From Pseudomonas sp. Irchel s3h14 (lineage in GTDB: Bacteria; Pseudomonadota; Gammaproteobacteria; Pseudomonadales; Pseudomonadaceae), in assembly GCF_900187425.1 (NCBI RefSeq), contig NZ_FYDJ01000008.1, positions 62,001 through 126,000 on the forward strand: a stretch of DNA of 64,000 bases, in the 5' to 3' direction. Made by a program: the position numbers and the translations under genes. Shown here in pieces: positions 17,485 to 26,403 of this stretch (the first letter of the stretch is position 1; each line of letters opens with the position of its first letter). The notes beneath the pieces are model-generated. The model was not told where the DNA came from. It made no database searches and saw nothing but the letters and a program-made list of their open reading frames with translations.

Positions 17485-18978
17485 ATGAAACCATCGCTAG
17501 TCTTGAGAATGGGCCAGCAGCTGACGATGACACCGCAGCTGCAACAGGCCATCCGCCTGCTCCAATTGTCGACCCTGGACCTGCAACAGGAAATCCAGGA
17601 GGCCCTGGAGTCCAATCCGATGCTCGAACGCCAGGAAGAAGGCGACGACTTCGATAACGCCGACCCCTTGGCCGACAAAGCCGAACAGCAACCTAACGTC
17701 GACATTCAGGAACCCTCCTACCAGGAAACCGCCCCGACGGTTGATAACCTTGAGGAAGGTGACTGGAACGAGCGCATCCCCAACGAACTGCCCGTCGATA
17801 CCGCGTGGGAAGACGTCTACCAGACCAGCGCCAGCAGCCTGCCGAGCAACGATGATGACGAGTGGGACTTCACCACCCGGACATCGGCCGGCGAAAGCCT
17901 GCAAAGCCACCTGCTGTGGCAACTGAATCTGGCACCGATGTCCGACACTGATCGCCTGATCGCCGTGACCCTGATCGACTGCATCAACAATCAGGGCTAC
18001 CTGGACGAAACCCTCGAGGAGATTCTCGAAGCCTTCGACCCGGAACTGGACATCGAACTGGACGAAATCGAAGCCGTCCTGCACCGCATCCAGCAATTCG
18101 AACCCGCTGGCATCGGCGCCCGCAACCTGGGCGAATGCCTGCTGCTGCAATTGCGCCAGTTGACCGCCAAGACGCCTTGGCTGGTCGAGGCCAAACGCCT
18201 GGTCACCGATTACATCGACCTGCTCGGCAGCCGCGATTACAACCAGCTGATGCGTCGCATGAAGCTCAAGGAAGACGAACTGCGCCAAGTGATTGAACTG
18301 GTGCAGAGCCTCAACCCGCGCCCAGGCTCGCAAATCGAGTCCAGCGAAGCCGAATACGTCGTTCCCGACGTGATCGTACGCAAGGACAACGAGCGCTGGC
18401 TGGTGGAGCTGAACCAGGAATCCGTGCCACGACTGCGGGTCAACGCTCAATACGCCGGTTTCGTGCGCCGCGCCGACACCAGCGCCGACAACACCTTCAT
18501 GCGCAATCAGTTGCAAGAGGCCCGCTGGTTCATCAAGAGCCTGCAAAGCCGCAACGAAACCCTGATGAAAGTAGCCACTCAGATCGTCGAGCATCAGCGC
18601 GGTTTTCTTGAATACGGCGACGAAGCCATGAAACCGCTGGTCCTGCATGACATCGCCGAAGCGGTGGGCATGCACGAGTCGACGATTTCACGGGTGACCA
18701 CGCAGAAATTCATGCATACCCCCCGGGGCATATATGAACTGAAATACTTTTTCTCCAGCCACGTCAGCACCTCCGAGGGCGGTGAATGCTCGTCCACGGC
18801 GATCCGCGCGATCATCAAAAAACTGGTTGCCGCGGAAAATCAGAAAAAGCCGTTGAGTGACAGCAAGATCGCTGGTTTACTGGAGGCACAAGGCATTCAG
18901 GTGGCTCGCCGCACCGTCGCCAAGTACCGCGAATCCCTCGGGATCGCGCCTTCGAGCGAACGTAAGCGGTTGATGTAG
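17485..18978 (+). CDS. rpoN: RNA polymerase sigma-54 factor RpoN
   Basis: 497-aa sigma-54, directing transcription from -24/-12 promoters with AAA+ activators (nitrogen, flagella, uptake genes). The N-terminal activator-binding region is Gln-rich (MGQQLTMTPQLQQAIRLLQLS). An acidic region II follows (about 55-110). The core-binding and HTH domains are complete, and the DNA-reading RpoN box ARRTVAKYRE lies at 474-483. It heads rpoN-hpf-ptsN-rapZ-ptsO, the conserved proteobacterial order. Confidence 0.98.
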   Translation: MKPSLVLRMGQQLTMTPQLQQAIRLLQLSTLDLQQEIQEALESNPMLERQEEGDDFDNADPLADKAEQQPNVDIQEPSYQETAPTVDNLEEGDWNERIPNELPVDTAWEDVYQTSASSLPSNDDDEWDFTTRTSAGESLQSHLLWQLNLAPMSDTDRLIAVTLIDCINNQGYLDETLEEILEAFDPELDIELDEIEAVLHRIQQFEPAGIGARNLGECLLLQLRQLTAKTPWLVEAKRLVTDYIDLLGSRDYNQLMRRMKLKEDELRQVIELVQSLNPRPGSQIESSEAEYVVPDVIVRKDNERWLVELNQESVPRLRVNAQYAGFVRRADTSADNTFMRNQLQEARWFIKSLQSRNETLMKVATQIVEHQRGFLEYGDEAMKPLVLHDIAEAVGMHESTISRVTTQKFMHTPRGIYELKYFFSSHVSTSEGGECSSTAIRAIIKKLVAAENQKKPLSDSKIAGLLEAQGIQVARRTVAKYRESLGIAPSSERKRLM

Positions 18979-19000
18979 AGCCACGCCACAGCGTTCCAGT

Positions 19001-19020
19001 GGCAGGCATTTCTGCCTGCC
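19001..19020 (+). terminator. Hairpin between rpoN and hpf
   Basis: GGCAGGCA-TTTC-TGCCTGCC is a perfect 8-4-8 hairpin followed by GCTTTATG. The U-tract is poor, so it is more likely an attenuator or mRNA-processing/stability site than a full terminator; downstream ptsN and rapZ usually share transcription with rpoN. Confidence 0.4.
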
Positions 19021-19052
19021 GCTTTATGCACTGGCAACGAAGGAGAAGCTGT

Positions 19053-19361
19053 ATGCAAGTCAACATCAGTGGACACCAACTGGAAGTGACCGAACCTCTT
19101 CGCACCTACATCGGCGAAAAACTCGAACGATTAGAGAGGCATTTCGACAAGATCACCAATGTGCAAGTCACGATGACGGTCGAAAAGCTCAAGCAGAAAA
19201 TCGAAGCCACGCTGCATATTCCCGGCAATGAAGTGGTCGCAAACGCGGAGCATACCGATATGTACGCGGCGATCGACGCACTGACCGACAAGCTGGATAA
19301 ACAACTCAAAAAGCATAAGGAAAAGACCCAAAGCCTCCTCCAGGGCGCGACCGGTCGTTAA
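19053..19361 (+). CDS. hpf: Ribosome hibernation-promoting factor HPF (short form)
   Basis: 102-aa short HPF/YfiA-type protein that binds the 30S decoding centre and, with RMF, forms inactive 100S ribosomes in stationary phase. It begins MQVNISGHQLEVTEPLRTYI and has the ERHFDKITNVQVTM core. ATG 19053 follows GAAGGAGAAGCTGT; the frame is open upstream but unsupported. The long-form dimerisation domain is absent. Confidence 0.94.
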   Translation: MQVNISGHQLEVTEPLRTYIGEKLERLERHFDKITNVQVTMTVEKLKQKIEATLHIPGNEVVANAEHTDMYAAIDALTDKLDKQLKKHKEKTQSLLQGATGR

Positions 19362-19373
19362 CACTCCCAACCC

Positions 19374-19838
19374 ATGATCCGACTTGAAAGCATCCTGACC
19401 CCCGGCCGTTCCCTCGTGAACGTGCCGGGCGGCAGTAAAAAGAAAGCCCTCGAGCAAATTGCCAACCTTATCCACAAAGAAGTGCCGGATCTGGAGATGC
19501 AAGATGTCTTCGAGGCTCTGATTGCCCGTGAAAAACTCGGTTCAACCGGTTTTGGCAACGGCATTGCCATTCCCCACTGCCGCCTGAAGGGCTGTACCTC
19601 GCCCATCAGCGCCCTGATGCACCTTGATGCACCCATTGATTTCGACGCCATCGACGGTGCCCCGGTTGACCTGCTGTTCGTTCTGCTGGTCCCGGAAGCC
19701 GCTACCGATGCGCACCTGGAGTTACTGCGCCAGATCGCCAGCATGCTCGACCGCAAGGAAGTGCGCGAAAAACTGCGCAGCGCCCCGAGCAATGAAGCCT
19801 TGTATCAGGTTGTCCTGGACGAGCAAAACGGTCATTAA
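19374..19838 (+). CDS. ptsN: Nitrogen PTS enzyme IIA-Ntr PtsN
   Basis: 154-aa regulatory PTS protein, phosphorylated by NPr and PtsP and modulating potassium, nitrogen and carbon-storage responses rather than sugar transport. The phospho-acceptor is His68 in GFGNGIAIPHCR. It lies 12 bp after hpf and 2 bp before rapZ. Confidence 0.95.
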   Translation: MIRLESILTPGRSLVNVPGGSKKKALEQIANLIHKEVPDLEMQDVFEALIAREKLGSTGFGNGIAIPHCRLKGCTSPISALMHLDAPIDFDAIDGAPVDLLFVLLVPEAATDAHLELLRQIASMLDRKEVREKLRSAPSNEALYQVVLDEQNGH

Positions 19839-19840
19839 TC

Positions 19841-20698
19841 ATGCGCTTGATCATCGTCAGTGGCCGCTCCGGCTCAGGTAAAAGTACCGCACTCGATGTT
19901 CTCGAGGACAACGGCTACTACTGCATCGACAACCTGCCCGCCGGCCTGCTGCCGGAACTGGCCGAACGCGCGTTGATTCACACTGAGCTGGCGCAACCGC
20001 TAGTTGCCGTATCCATCGATGCGCGTAACTTGCCGAGTCATTTGTCGCGGTTTCCCGAACTGCTGGAAGAAGTGCGCAGCCGGCATATCCAGTGTGATGT
20101 GCTTTATCTGGACGCCGACGAAGAAACCTTGCTCAAACGTTTCTCGGAAACCCGCCGTCGTCACCCGCTAAGCAATGCCAATCGCTCGCTGGCCGAGGCC
20201 ATCAACGATGAGACCGCCCTGCTCGGCCCCATTGCCGACCTCGCCGATCTCAAAGTAAACACCACCAACCTGAACCTGTATCAGCTGCGAGATACCATCA
20301 AGCTGCGCCTGCTGAACCAGCCGGAACCCGGTACGGCGTTCCTGGTGGAGTCTTTCGGCTTCAAGCGTGGCATGCCGGTGGACGCTGATCTGGTGTTCGA
20401 CGTGCGCTGCCTGCCGAACCCTTACTGGAAGCCGGAGTTGCGCGATCAATCCGGGCTCGACCAACCGGTTGCCGAGTACCTGGCGGCACAGCCGGACGTC
20501 GAAGAGATGTTCCAGGACATCTCCACCTACTTGCTCAAGTGGCTACCACGCTTTGCCGCCAGCAACCGCGCTTATGTCACCATTGCCATTGGCTGCACCG
20601 GCGGCCATCACCGCTCCGTCTACCTGACCGAACGTCTGGGCCAGGCCCTGCAAAAATCCCTGAAGAACGTCCAGGTTCGCCACCGCGACCTCAGCTAA
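19841..20698 (+). CDS. rapZ: RNase adapter protein RapZ (YvcJ family)
   Basis: 285-aa nucleotide-binding protein. In enterobacteria RapZ guides RNase E to the sRNA GlmZ and senses glucosamine 6-phosphate. Walker A GRSGSGKS is at 8-15; the C-terminal half has FGFKRGMPVDADLVFDVRCL and IGCTGGHHRSVYL, the family signature. Pseudomonas targets are not inferable here. It starts 2 bp after ptsN, so it is translationally coupled. Confidence 0.94.
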   Translation: MRLIIVSGRSGSGKSTALDVLEDNGYYCIDNLPAGLLPELAERALIHTELAQPLVAVSIDARNLPSHLSRFPELLEEVRSRHIQCDVLYLDADEETLLKRFSETRRRHPLSNANRSLAEAINDETALLGPIADLADLKVNTTNLNLYQLRDTIKLRLLNQPEPGTAFLVESFGFKRGMPVDADLVFDVRCLPNPYWKPELRDQSGLDQPVAEYLAAQPDVEEMFQDISTYLLKWLPRFAASNRAYVTIAIGCTGGHHRSVYLTERLGQALQKSLKNVQVRHRDLS

Positions 20699-20713
20699 AG
20701 GATTCACACCGCG

Positions 20714-20989
20714 ATGCCTGCTCTGGAAATTGAAATCATCAACAAGCTGGGCCTGCATGCCCGCGCTTCTGCAAAATTCGTTGGCGTCGCCGGTGAGTTC
20801 AAGGATTGCACGATCAGAGTAGGACGCACGCCGGAATCCACGGTCGACGGAAAAAGCATCATGGCAATGATGATGCTCGCTGCGGGCAAGGGCACCAAAA
20901 TCCACCTGAGTACCGAAGGTGAACAGGCTGATGAGGCGCTGCAGGCATTGGTGAATTTGATCAATGACTACTTCGGCGAAGGCGAATAA
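20714..20989 (+). CDS. ptsO: Nitrogen PTS phosphocarrier NPr (HPr family, PtsO)
   Basis: 91-aa HPr-like protein carrying phosphate from PtsP to PtsN. Phospho-His15 lies in KLGLHARASAKF, and the Ser region KSIMAMMMLAAGKG follows. Last gene of the rpoN operon, AAGGA ribosome site 11 nt upstream. A nested palindromic repeat follows. Confidence 0.94.
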   Translation: MPALEIEIINKLGLHARASAKFVGVAGEFKDCTIRVGRTPESTVDGKSIMAMMMLAAGKGTKIHLSTEGEQADEALQALVNLINDYFGEGE

Positions 20990-20999
20990 CGCCTCGCCC

Positions 21000-21146
21000 T
21001 GTAGCAGCTGCCGAAGGCTTCGTTCGGTTCGGGCCGCGTTCGGACGTAGCAGTCGTAAAACCTGCTCACGCGGTCTACCTGACATACCGCGGAGCCCAAT
21101 TTTACGACTGCTGCGCAGCCGAACGCAGGCTTCGCCAGCTGCTACA
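21000..21146. repeat. Nested imperfect palindromic repeat
   Basis: Outer arms TGTAGCAGCTGCCGAAGGCT.. and ..GCTTCGCCAGCTGCTACA are inverted; an inner pair AGTCGTAAAA (21051-21060) and TTTTACGACT (21100-21109) is perfect. This is a second family of large intergenic palindromes, different from the TGTGGGAG REPINs. It sits between convergent ptsO and the ZIP transporter gene. Confidence 0.75.
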
Positions 21147-21163
21147 AAGTCCGTGCTCAGCCG

Positions 21164-22057
21164 TTAAGCCAACGCCGTATCCATCACCATCATCAAGCAA
21201 AACCCGATCAGCAACCCAAGGCTTGCAAGCTTGTCGTGACCATTGCGGCGCGACTCGGGGATGACTTCATGGGTGACCACCAGCAACATTGCCCCGGCCG
21301 CCAGTGCCAACCCCAAGGGCAACAACAATTCGGCCAAGCTCACTAGCCAGGCACACAACAACGCGAAGACCGGCTCGACCAGACCTGACGCAGCACCCAT
21401 CAGGAACGCCTTGACCCGCGACATCCCTGCCCCGGCCAGTACCAACGCGATCACCAGACCTTCCGGTACATCCTGCAAGGCGATGCCCATGGCCAGGCTA
21501 TCGGCGTCGGGCATGCCACCCCCCGCCGACACACCGACCGCCATGCCTTCAGGGATGTTGTGGGCAATAATCGCAAACACAAACAACCAGATTCGCGGCG
21601 GGATGACCGGTCGCTCCAGCGTGCCTACGAGCATTTCCGGCGACGCACCCGACACCTTGCGATCAACCAGGAACAATCCAAACGCACCCAGCATGATGCC
21701 GAAACTGATCAGTCCGCTGGCCGCCCAAGGCGTCAGCCCCAGGTTTTCAGCGGCAGAGATCCCCGGAACGATCAACGAAAACGCTGTCGCCGCGAGCATC
21801 ACCCCGGCCCCGAAGCCGAGCAGCGTATCGCTGACCGTTTGGGGCATCCGTCGAATCACCAGCACGGGCACCGCGCCCAAGGCAGTGCCCAAAGCGCAGA
21901 TCGCCCCGCCTTGCAGCGCGCGCAGCAGTTTCGGCTCGAGGTCCAGCCACGCCAAGCCTTGGGCAACCAATAACGTCATGCCTGCCAGCAGTAACAGCGA
22001 TCCGAATGCGTAACGAAACATTCGTCCACTTCCGATCGCCAGTGTTTCAGTGCCCAT
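21164..22057 (-). CDS. ZIP-family metal transporter
   Basis: 297-aa inner-membrane ZIP transporter (PA4467-like by position), probably importing Zn2+, Fe2+ or Mn2+. About eight hydrophobic helices; transmembrane helix IV has HNIPEGMAVGV and helix V QDVPEGLVIALVL, holding the binuclear metal site. The start at 22057 (MGTETLAIGSGRM) is not certain; MFRYAFG 12 codons later is an alternative. It starts 30 bp after sodA on the same strand, suggesting metal or oxidative-stress linked expression with the Mn-SOD operon. Confidence 0.88.
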   Translation of the reverse strand: MGTETLAIGSGRMFRYAFGSLLLLAGMTLLVAQGLAWLDLEPKLLRALQGGAICALGTALGAVPVLVIRRMPQTVSDTLLGFGAGVMLAATAFSLIVPGISAAENLGLTPWAASGLISFGIMLGAFGLFLVDRKVSGASPEMLVGTLERPVIPPRIWLFVFAIIAHNIPEGMAVGVSAGGGMPDADSLAMGIALQDVPEGLVIALVLAGAGMSRVKAFLMGAASGLVEPVFALLCAWLVSLAELLLPLGLALAAGAMLLVVTHEVIPESRRNGHDKLASLGLLIGFCLMMVMDTALA

Positions 22058-22087
22058 AGCCAGCCTTGGATTGTTTTTGCAGAAGTC

Positions 22088-22699
22088 TTAAACCAGTGCA
22101 GCCTGATAGCGCGTAGCGACTTCAGGCCAATTGATCACGCTGTAGAACGCGTTGATGTATTCCGGGCGGCGGTTCTGGTATTGCAGGTAATACGCGTGCT
22201 CCCAGACATCCAGGCCGAGGATTGGCGTATTGCCGTTCATCAATGGACTGTCCTGATTACCGCTGCTTTCAACGACCAGCGTCTTTTGCGGCGTCACACT
22301 GAGCCACGCCCAGCCGCTGCCGAAACGAGTCAGCGCGGCTTTGGTGAAGGCTTCCTTGAAACTGCTCAGGCCGCCCAGCTGCTCATCGATCGCCTCAGCC
22401 AAAGAGCCTTCAGGATTGCCGCCGCCGTTGGGCGCCATCACTTCCCAGAACAGCGAATGGTTGGCATGCCCGCCGCCCTGATTGATCACCGCTGCGCGCA
22501 GCTTCTCCGGCAGTTGCTTGACAGCTGACACCAGTTTCTCCACCGGCCACTCGGCAAACTCGGTGCCCTCCACCGCAGCGTTGAGGTTGTTGATGTAAGT
22601 CTGGTGGTGCTTGGTGTAGTGGATTTCCATGGTCTGCGCATCGATGTGCGGTTCCAGGGCGTCGTAGGCGTAGGGCAAGGCAGGCAAGGTAAAAGCCAT
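22088..22699 (-). CDS. sodA: Manganese superoxide dismutase SodA/SodM
   Basis: 203-aa cytosolic superoxide dismutase. Metal ligands are His27, His78 or His81 (GGHANHSLFW), Asp164 and His168 (DVWEHAYYLQY). The residues GGGH and NQDSP are those of Mn enzymes rather than Fe enzymes. Start ATG 22699 (MAFTLPALPYAYDALEPHI) follows the preceding gene by 1 bp. Last member of the fagA-fumC-TPR-sodA group, made under iron starvation in P. aeruginosa, when the Fe-SOD is lowered. Confidence 0.96.
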   Translation of the reverse strand: MAFTLPALPYAYDALEPHIDAQTMEIHYTKHHQTYINNLNAAVEGTEFAEWPVEKLVSAVKQLPEKLRAAVINQGGGHANHSLFWEVMAPNGGGNPEGSLAEAIDEQLGGLSSFKEAFTKAALTRFGSGWAWLSVTPQKTLVVESSGNQDSPLMNGNTPILGLDVWEHAYYLQYQNRRPEYINAFYSVINWPEVATRYQAALV

Positions 22700-22700
22700 T

Positions 22701-23129
22701 TCAATGAACTCCATGATGTAGGGGCGCAGGCGAGGCGGCATCGATGTGCAGCAGACGATGGGTGCGCGGATATTCGCCGTGTTCGCTGATGAAATTCAGC
22801 AGCTCGACGTAGGTCTTGCTGCTCTGGCGCAACGCTGCTTCACGCAGGGCGGGCGCCAGTCGTGGGTCCTGCATGGTCTGCAACAACCGCTGATGGATGG
22901 CGCACAGGTACTCGGCGCTCTCCTCCGGCTGGTTCAGACGCAAATGCAGATCCGCCAGGTTGTGGTGGGAAATCACGCAGGCCGCCACCGCTTCGTCGGC
23001 ATCCGCCCAGCGCTCGAACAACACCTGGGCCAGGGCCAATGCCTGCAAGTAAGCCTCGCGGGCATCAACGTATTCGCCCAGCATGAAACAACGATTTGCC
23101 CGTTCGATCGTGCGTTTCCAGTGTTCCAT
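22701..23129 (-). CDS. Conserved helical (TPR-like) protein of the fumC-sodA operon
   Basis: 142-aa protein equivalent by position to PA4469. No catalytic motif recognised. The sequence is helical with TPR-like spacing: residues 8-35 (ANRCFMLGEYVDAREAYLQA) form one classical TPR-like pair, and later helices include SHHNLADLHLRLNQPEESAEY. No signal peptide, so cytosolic. It lies between fumC (27 bp) and sodA (1 bp), suggesting a role tied to iron-limited metabolism or SOD metallation; that is inference. Confidence 0.8.
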   Translation of the reverse strand: MEHWKRTIERANRCFMLGEYVDAREAYLQALALAQVLFERWADADEAVAACVISHHNLADLHLRLNQPEESAEYLCAIHQRLLQTMQDPRLAPALREAALRQSSKTYVELLNFISEHGEYPRTHRLLHIDAASPAPLHHGVH

Positions 23130-23156
23130 GGTGAGCCTCCAAAGCGGTTGCGGTGG

Positions 23157-24533
23157 TTACACGCCGCCTGCGGTGAGTTTTTCCGGGTCCAGCAAGACCT
23201 CAAGCTGGCTGCGTGTCAGGTCGGTATGTTCCAGAGCGACATCGATCACCGGACGACCCTGTTGATAGGCCTTCTTGGCGATCTCCGCGGCTTTTTGGTA
23301 ACCAATGATCGGGTTGAGTGCGGTGACCAGGATCGGGTTACGCGACAGCGCTTCCTTCAGCCTGGCTTCGTTCACCTTGAAGCTGGCGATGGCCTTTTCA
23401 CCCAGCAGATGGCTGGAGTTGGCCAGCAACTCGATGCTGCTCAGCAGGTTCTGGGCGATGATCGGCAGCATCACATTCAGCTCGAAATTGCCCGACTGAC
23501 CGGCGATGGTGATGACCGTGTCATTGCCGATGACCTGAGCGGCGACCATGGCGGTCGCTTCCGGGATCACCGGGTTGACCTTGCCAGGCATGATCGAAGA
23601 ACCCGGCTGCAAAGCTTCGAGCTCGATTTCACCAAGACCGGCCAGCGGGCCGGAGTTCATCCAGCGCAGGTCGTTGGCGATTTTCATCAGCGAAACGGCC
23701 GTGGCCTTGAGCTGGCCGGAAACACTGACCGCAGTGTCCTGAGAGCCGATCAGCGCAAACAGATCCTCGCCCGGCTTGAATTGCACTTGGGTCAGCTTGC
23801 TCAGTTGCTCACTGAAACGCGCTGCGAATTGCGGATGAGCGTTGATTCCGGTGCCCACTGCCGTGCCGCCCTGAGCCAGGGATTGCAGGCTCGGCAGCAG
23901 ATCCTGCAGATGATCGATGTTGGCCTTGAGCTGCTGCGCCCAACCGTTGAGCACCTGGCTCATGCGTACCGGCATGGCGTCCATCAAGTGAGTGCGACCG
24001 GTTTTGACGTGGTGATGAACCTCTTCGGCCTTGCGCTCGATCACCTGAACCAGACGCACCAGCGCCGGCAACAATTGCTCGTGCAACGCCAACGCAGCAC
24101 TGACGTGGAGGGTGGTCGGGATAATGTCGTTGCTGCTTTGGCCGCAATTGACGTGATCGTTGGGGTTCACCGGCTCTCCGAGCAGGCGGCTGGCCAGGGT
24201 GGCGATCACTTCGTTGGCGTTCATGTTCGAACTGGTACCGGAACCGGTCTGGAAGATATCCACCGGAAAATGCTGCATGAAGTCGCTTTGGAGCAGACCC
24301 AGCGCCGCATCGACAATGGCTGTGCCCTGGGATTCGCTGATTTGCTTGAGCTCGACGTTGGCTCGGGCAGCGGCGGCCTTGGCCAGGATCAGCGCGCGAA
24401 TGAACTGCACGGGCATCGGCTTGCCGCTGATGGGGAAGTTATCCACCGCACGTTGGGTTTGCGCGCCATAGAGCGCATCCACTGGGACCTGAAGTTCGCC
24501 CATGCTGTCGCGTTCAATGCGTGTCTTGGTCAT
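23157..24533 (-). CDS. fumC: Class II fumarate hydratase FumC
   Basis: 458-aa iron-independent fumarase converting fumarate to malate in the TCA cycle. The superfamily signature GSSIMPGKVNP is present, with TGSGTSSNMNANEV and GRTHLMDAMP motifs. It needs no Fe-S cluster, so it replaces class I fumarase when iron is scarce. It overlaps fagA by 20 nt. Confidence 0.96.
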   Translation of the reverse strand: MTKTRIERDSMGELQVPVDALYGAQTQRAVDNFPISGKPMPVQFIRALILAKAAAARANVELKQISESQGTAIVDAALGLLQSDFMQHFPVDIFQTGSGTSSNMNANEVIATLASRLLGEPVNPNDHVNCGQSSNDIIPTTLHVSAALALHEQLLPALVRLVQVIERKAEEVHHHVKTGRTHLMDAMPVRMSQVLNGWAQQLKANIDHLQDLLPSLQSLAQGGTAVGTGINAHPQFAARFSEQLSKLTQVQFKPGEDLFALIGSQDTAVSVSGQLKATAVSLMKIANDLRWMNSGPLAGLGEIELEALQPGSSIMPGKVNPVIPEATAMVAAQVIGNDTVITIAGQSGNFELNVMLPIIAQNLLSSIELLANSSHLLGEKAIASFKVNEARLKEALSRNPILVTALNPIIGYQKAAEIAKKAYQQGRPVIDVALEHTDLTRSQLEVLLDPEKLTAGGV

Positions 24534-24921
24534 CTGTAAATCCTTGCACCAGTTCTATGAGAGGAATCGAGGGCTGCAACTCGCAGGTCGCCAGTTGCCA
24601 GGTGTAGCTTTGCCAGCGCTTGAGGCGGCATTTGCACAGAGAGAGGCGTTCCAGATCGCGCAACGGCCGCCAGGCCTGGTCCAGACAAAAGGTGCGCCAG
24701 TGCCAGGGCAGCGCGACATCGGCGGCGGTGTCGAGCAACAGACGGAAAGAAGTTTCGGCAATGGTCCAGGGAGAGGTTGCCGTGCAGCAGGCGAGATACC
24801 GACCTTCGGCCAGGTAATGTTCGATCAGGCGAGGCTCATCAGGGTCCATCGCGCAACGGATCTGGCGACTCATCCAGCGCCAGCTTTCGAGGTAAGGCTG
24901 CTCGTGCAAGGCAGAACTCAT
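24514..24921 (-). CDS. fagA: Fur-associated protein FagA
   Basis: 135-aa protein of unknown biochemical function, first gene of the iron-starvation operon with fumC and sodA (PA4471 in P. aeruginosa). It is Trp- and Cys-rich (WRWMSRQIRCAMD; LSLCKCRLKRW) with no signal peptide or membrane helix. The overlap with fumC implies coupled translation. A Fur-like AT-rich site lies 22-51 bp upstream. Identity rests on operon position and composition. Confidence 0.85.
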   Translation of the reverse strand: MSSALHEQPYLESWRWMSRQIRCAMDPDEPRLIEHYLAEGRYLACCTATSPWTIAETSFRLLLDTAADVALPWHWRTFCLDQAWRPLRDLERLSLCKCRLKRWQSYTWQLATCELQPSIPLIELVQGFTDDQDTH

Positions 24922-24942
24922 GATCCGGGCTCATTCGGTAAT

Positions 24943-24972
24943 GAGATTTATTATTAGATGATAATGAGAACC
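24943..24972 (-). promoter_or_regulatory. Candidate Fur box of the fagA operon
   Basis: The AT-rich stretch contains GATAATGAGAACC and, on the other strand, TCTCATTATCATC, both close to Fur hexamer arrays (GATAAT/ATTATC). The match to the 19-bp consensus is partial. The known Fur control of this operon in P. aeruginosa supports the call. Confidence 0.6.
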
Positions 24973-24999
24973 AAAACAACCCCGAGAAAATCAGCACAC

Positions 25000-25040
25000 A
25001 AAAAAGGCGCGTCACCCAACGATGGGTGACGCGCCTTTTT
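25000..25040 (-). terminator. Rho-independent terminator after tldE
   Basis: AAAAAAGGCGCGTCACCC-AACGAT-GGGTGACGCGCCTTTTT is a 12-bp GC-rich stem with A/T tracts on both sides, so it can work in both directions. It ends the tldE gene and insulates the fagA operon. Confidence 0.88.
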
Positions 25041-25056
25041 GCGTAACGGGTAAGCG

Positions 25057-26403
25057 TTAGCTGCCAGCTACCGTCATCCGCTCGATCAGCACCGAACCTG
25101 TACGAATGTTGCTGCGCAGTTCCAGGTCATTACCGACCGCAACGATCTGTTTGAACATGTCACGCATGTTGCCGGCGATGGTCACTTCCTGAACCGCAAA
25201 CTGGATTTCGCCATTCTCGACCCAGTAACCCGCCGCGCCACGGGAGTAATCGCCCGTAACCATGTTCAGGCCCTGGCCCATCAATTCAGTCACCAGCAGG
25301 CCGCGGCCCATGCGGCGCAGCAAGGCTGCCTGGTCTTCATCGCCATGGGTGACGAACAGGTTGTGCACTCCACCAGCATTGGCGGTGCTCGGCATCCCGA
25401 GTTTACGGCCCGAGTACGTGCCGAGAATGTACGAGACCAACTCGCCTTTTTCGACGAACGGTTTGGCGTAAGTTGCCAGACCATCGCCATCGAACGCCGA
25501 ACTGCCCAGCGCGCGCATCAGGTGCGGACGCTCATCGATGGTCAGCCATTCCGGGAACAGTTTCTGCCCCAGCGTGCCTTCAAGGAACGAGGATTTGCGA
25601 TACAGACTGCCGCCGGAAATTGCCGAGAGGAAACTGCCGAACAAACCACCGGCCAGTTCCGCGGAAAACAGCACCGGCACTTCGCAGGTCGGCACCGGGC
25701 GCGCGCCCAGACGGCTCGCCGCCCGTTGCGCGGCACGTTGGCCGATGCTCTCCGGAGAGGCCAGCAAATTGCCCTGACGGTTCACGTCATACCAGTAATC
25801 GCGCTGCATCTGGCCGTCGGCCTCGGCGATCATCACGCAGCTCAGGCTGTGCCGGGTCGACGCGTAACCGCCGATAAAACCGTGGCTGTTGCCGTAAACA
25901 CGGCAGCCCTGATGGGTGCTGAGGGTGGTGCCGTCGGCGTTCTTGATCCGGCTGTCGGTGGCAAACGCCGCCGCTTCACAGGCCAGGGCCTGCTCGATGG
26001 CTTGCTCCGGGGTGATGTCCCATTCGTGGAACAGGTCGAAGTCCTGCAGATCCTTGGCCATCAGCGCCGCATCCGCCAGGCCCGAAGCTTCGTCTTCGGA
26101 GGTGTGTTTGGCGATGGCCAGCGCCGCAGCGACGGTTTCGCGAATCGCCTCCGGACCGCTGGCGGACGTGCTGGCCGAGCCCTTGCGCTGGCCAACGTAC
26201 AAGGTGATGCCGAAGCCCTGATCGCGGTTGAATTCGACGGTTTCGACTTCACGCTGACGCACCGAGGTCGACAGGCCCTGCTCCAGGGACACCGCCACTT
26301 CACAGGCACTGGCACCCTGGCGCTTGGCTTCAGCGATGATCTGCTCGACTTGTTCTTGCAGTGCCGGCAACGCTTGTGGGCCGACGCTTTCAACTGCACT
26401 CAT
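25057..26403 (-). CDS. pmbA: Metalloprotease-related protein TldE/PmbA
   Basis: 448-aa U62-family protein. TldE forms a heterodimer with TldD that degrades unfolded peptides and matures microcin B17 or CcdA in E. coli; TldE itself lacks the zinc site and scaffolds substrate. Motifs include VRQREVETVEFNRDQGFGITLYVGQRKGS and YSRGAAGYWVENGEIQF near the C terminus. ATG 26403 (MSAVESVGPQ) has GGAG 7 nt upstream and is preferred over a GTG four codons earlier. Separated from tldD by darP, which is divergent from pmbA. Confidence 0.94.
   Translation of the reverse strand: MSAVESVGPQALPALQEQVEQIIAEAKRQGASACEVAVSLEQGLSTSVRQREVETVEFNRDQGFGITLYVGQRKGSASTSASGPEAIRETVAAALAIAKHTSEDEASGLADAALMAKDLQDFDLFHEWDITPEQAIEQALACEAAAFATDSRIKNADGTTLSTHQGCRVYGNSHGFIGGYASTRHSLSCVMIAEADGQMQRDYWYDVNRQGNLLASPESIGQRAAQRAASRLGARPVPTCEVPVLFSAELAGGLFGSFLSAISGGSLYRKSSFLEGTLGQKLFPEWLTIDERPHLMRALGSSAFDGDGLATYAKPFVEKGELVSYILGTYSGRKLGMPSTANAGGVHNLFVTHGDEDQAALLRRMGRGLLVTELMGQGLNMVTGDYSRGAAGYWVENGEIQFAVQEVTIAGNMRDMFKQIVAVGNDLELRSNIRTGSVLIERMTVAGS

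Noticed and set aside
22746..24539. A 597-codon open frame opposite fumC and its neighbours
   Set aside because: Antisense shadow in GC-rich coding DNA. The opposite strand encodes a clear fumarase and the shadow has no recognisable motif and is Gln/Arg/His-rich.
24943..24972. Zur rather than Fur site before fagA
   Set aside because: Sequence is closer to GATAAT/ATTATC hexamers, and the operon is Fur-controlled in P. aeruginosa.
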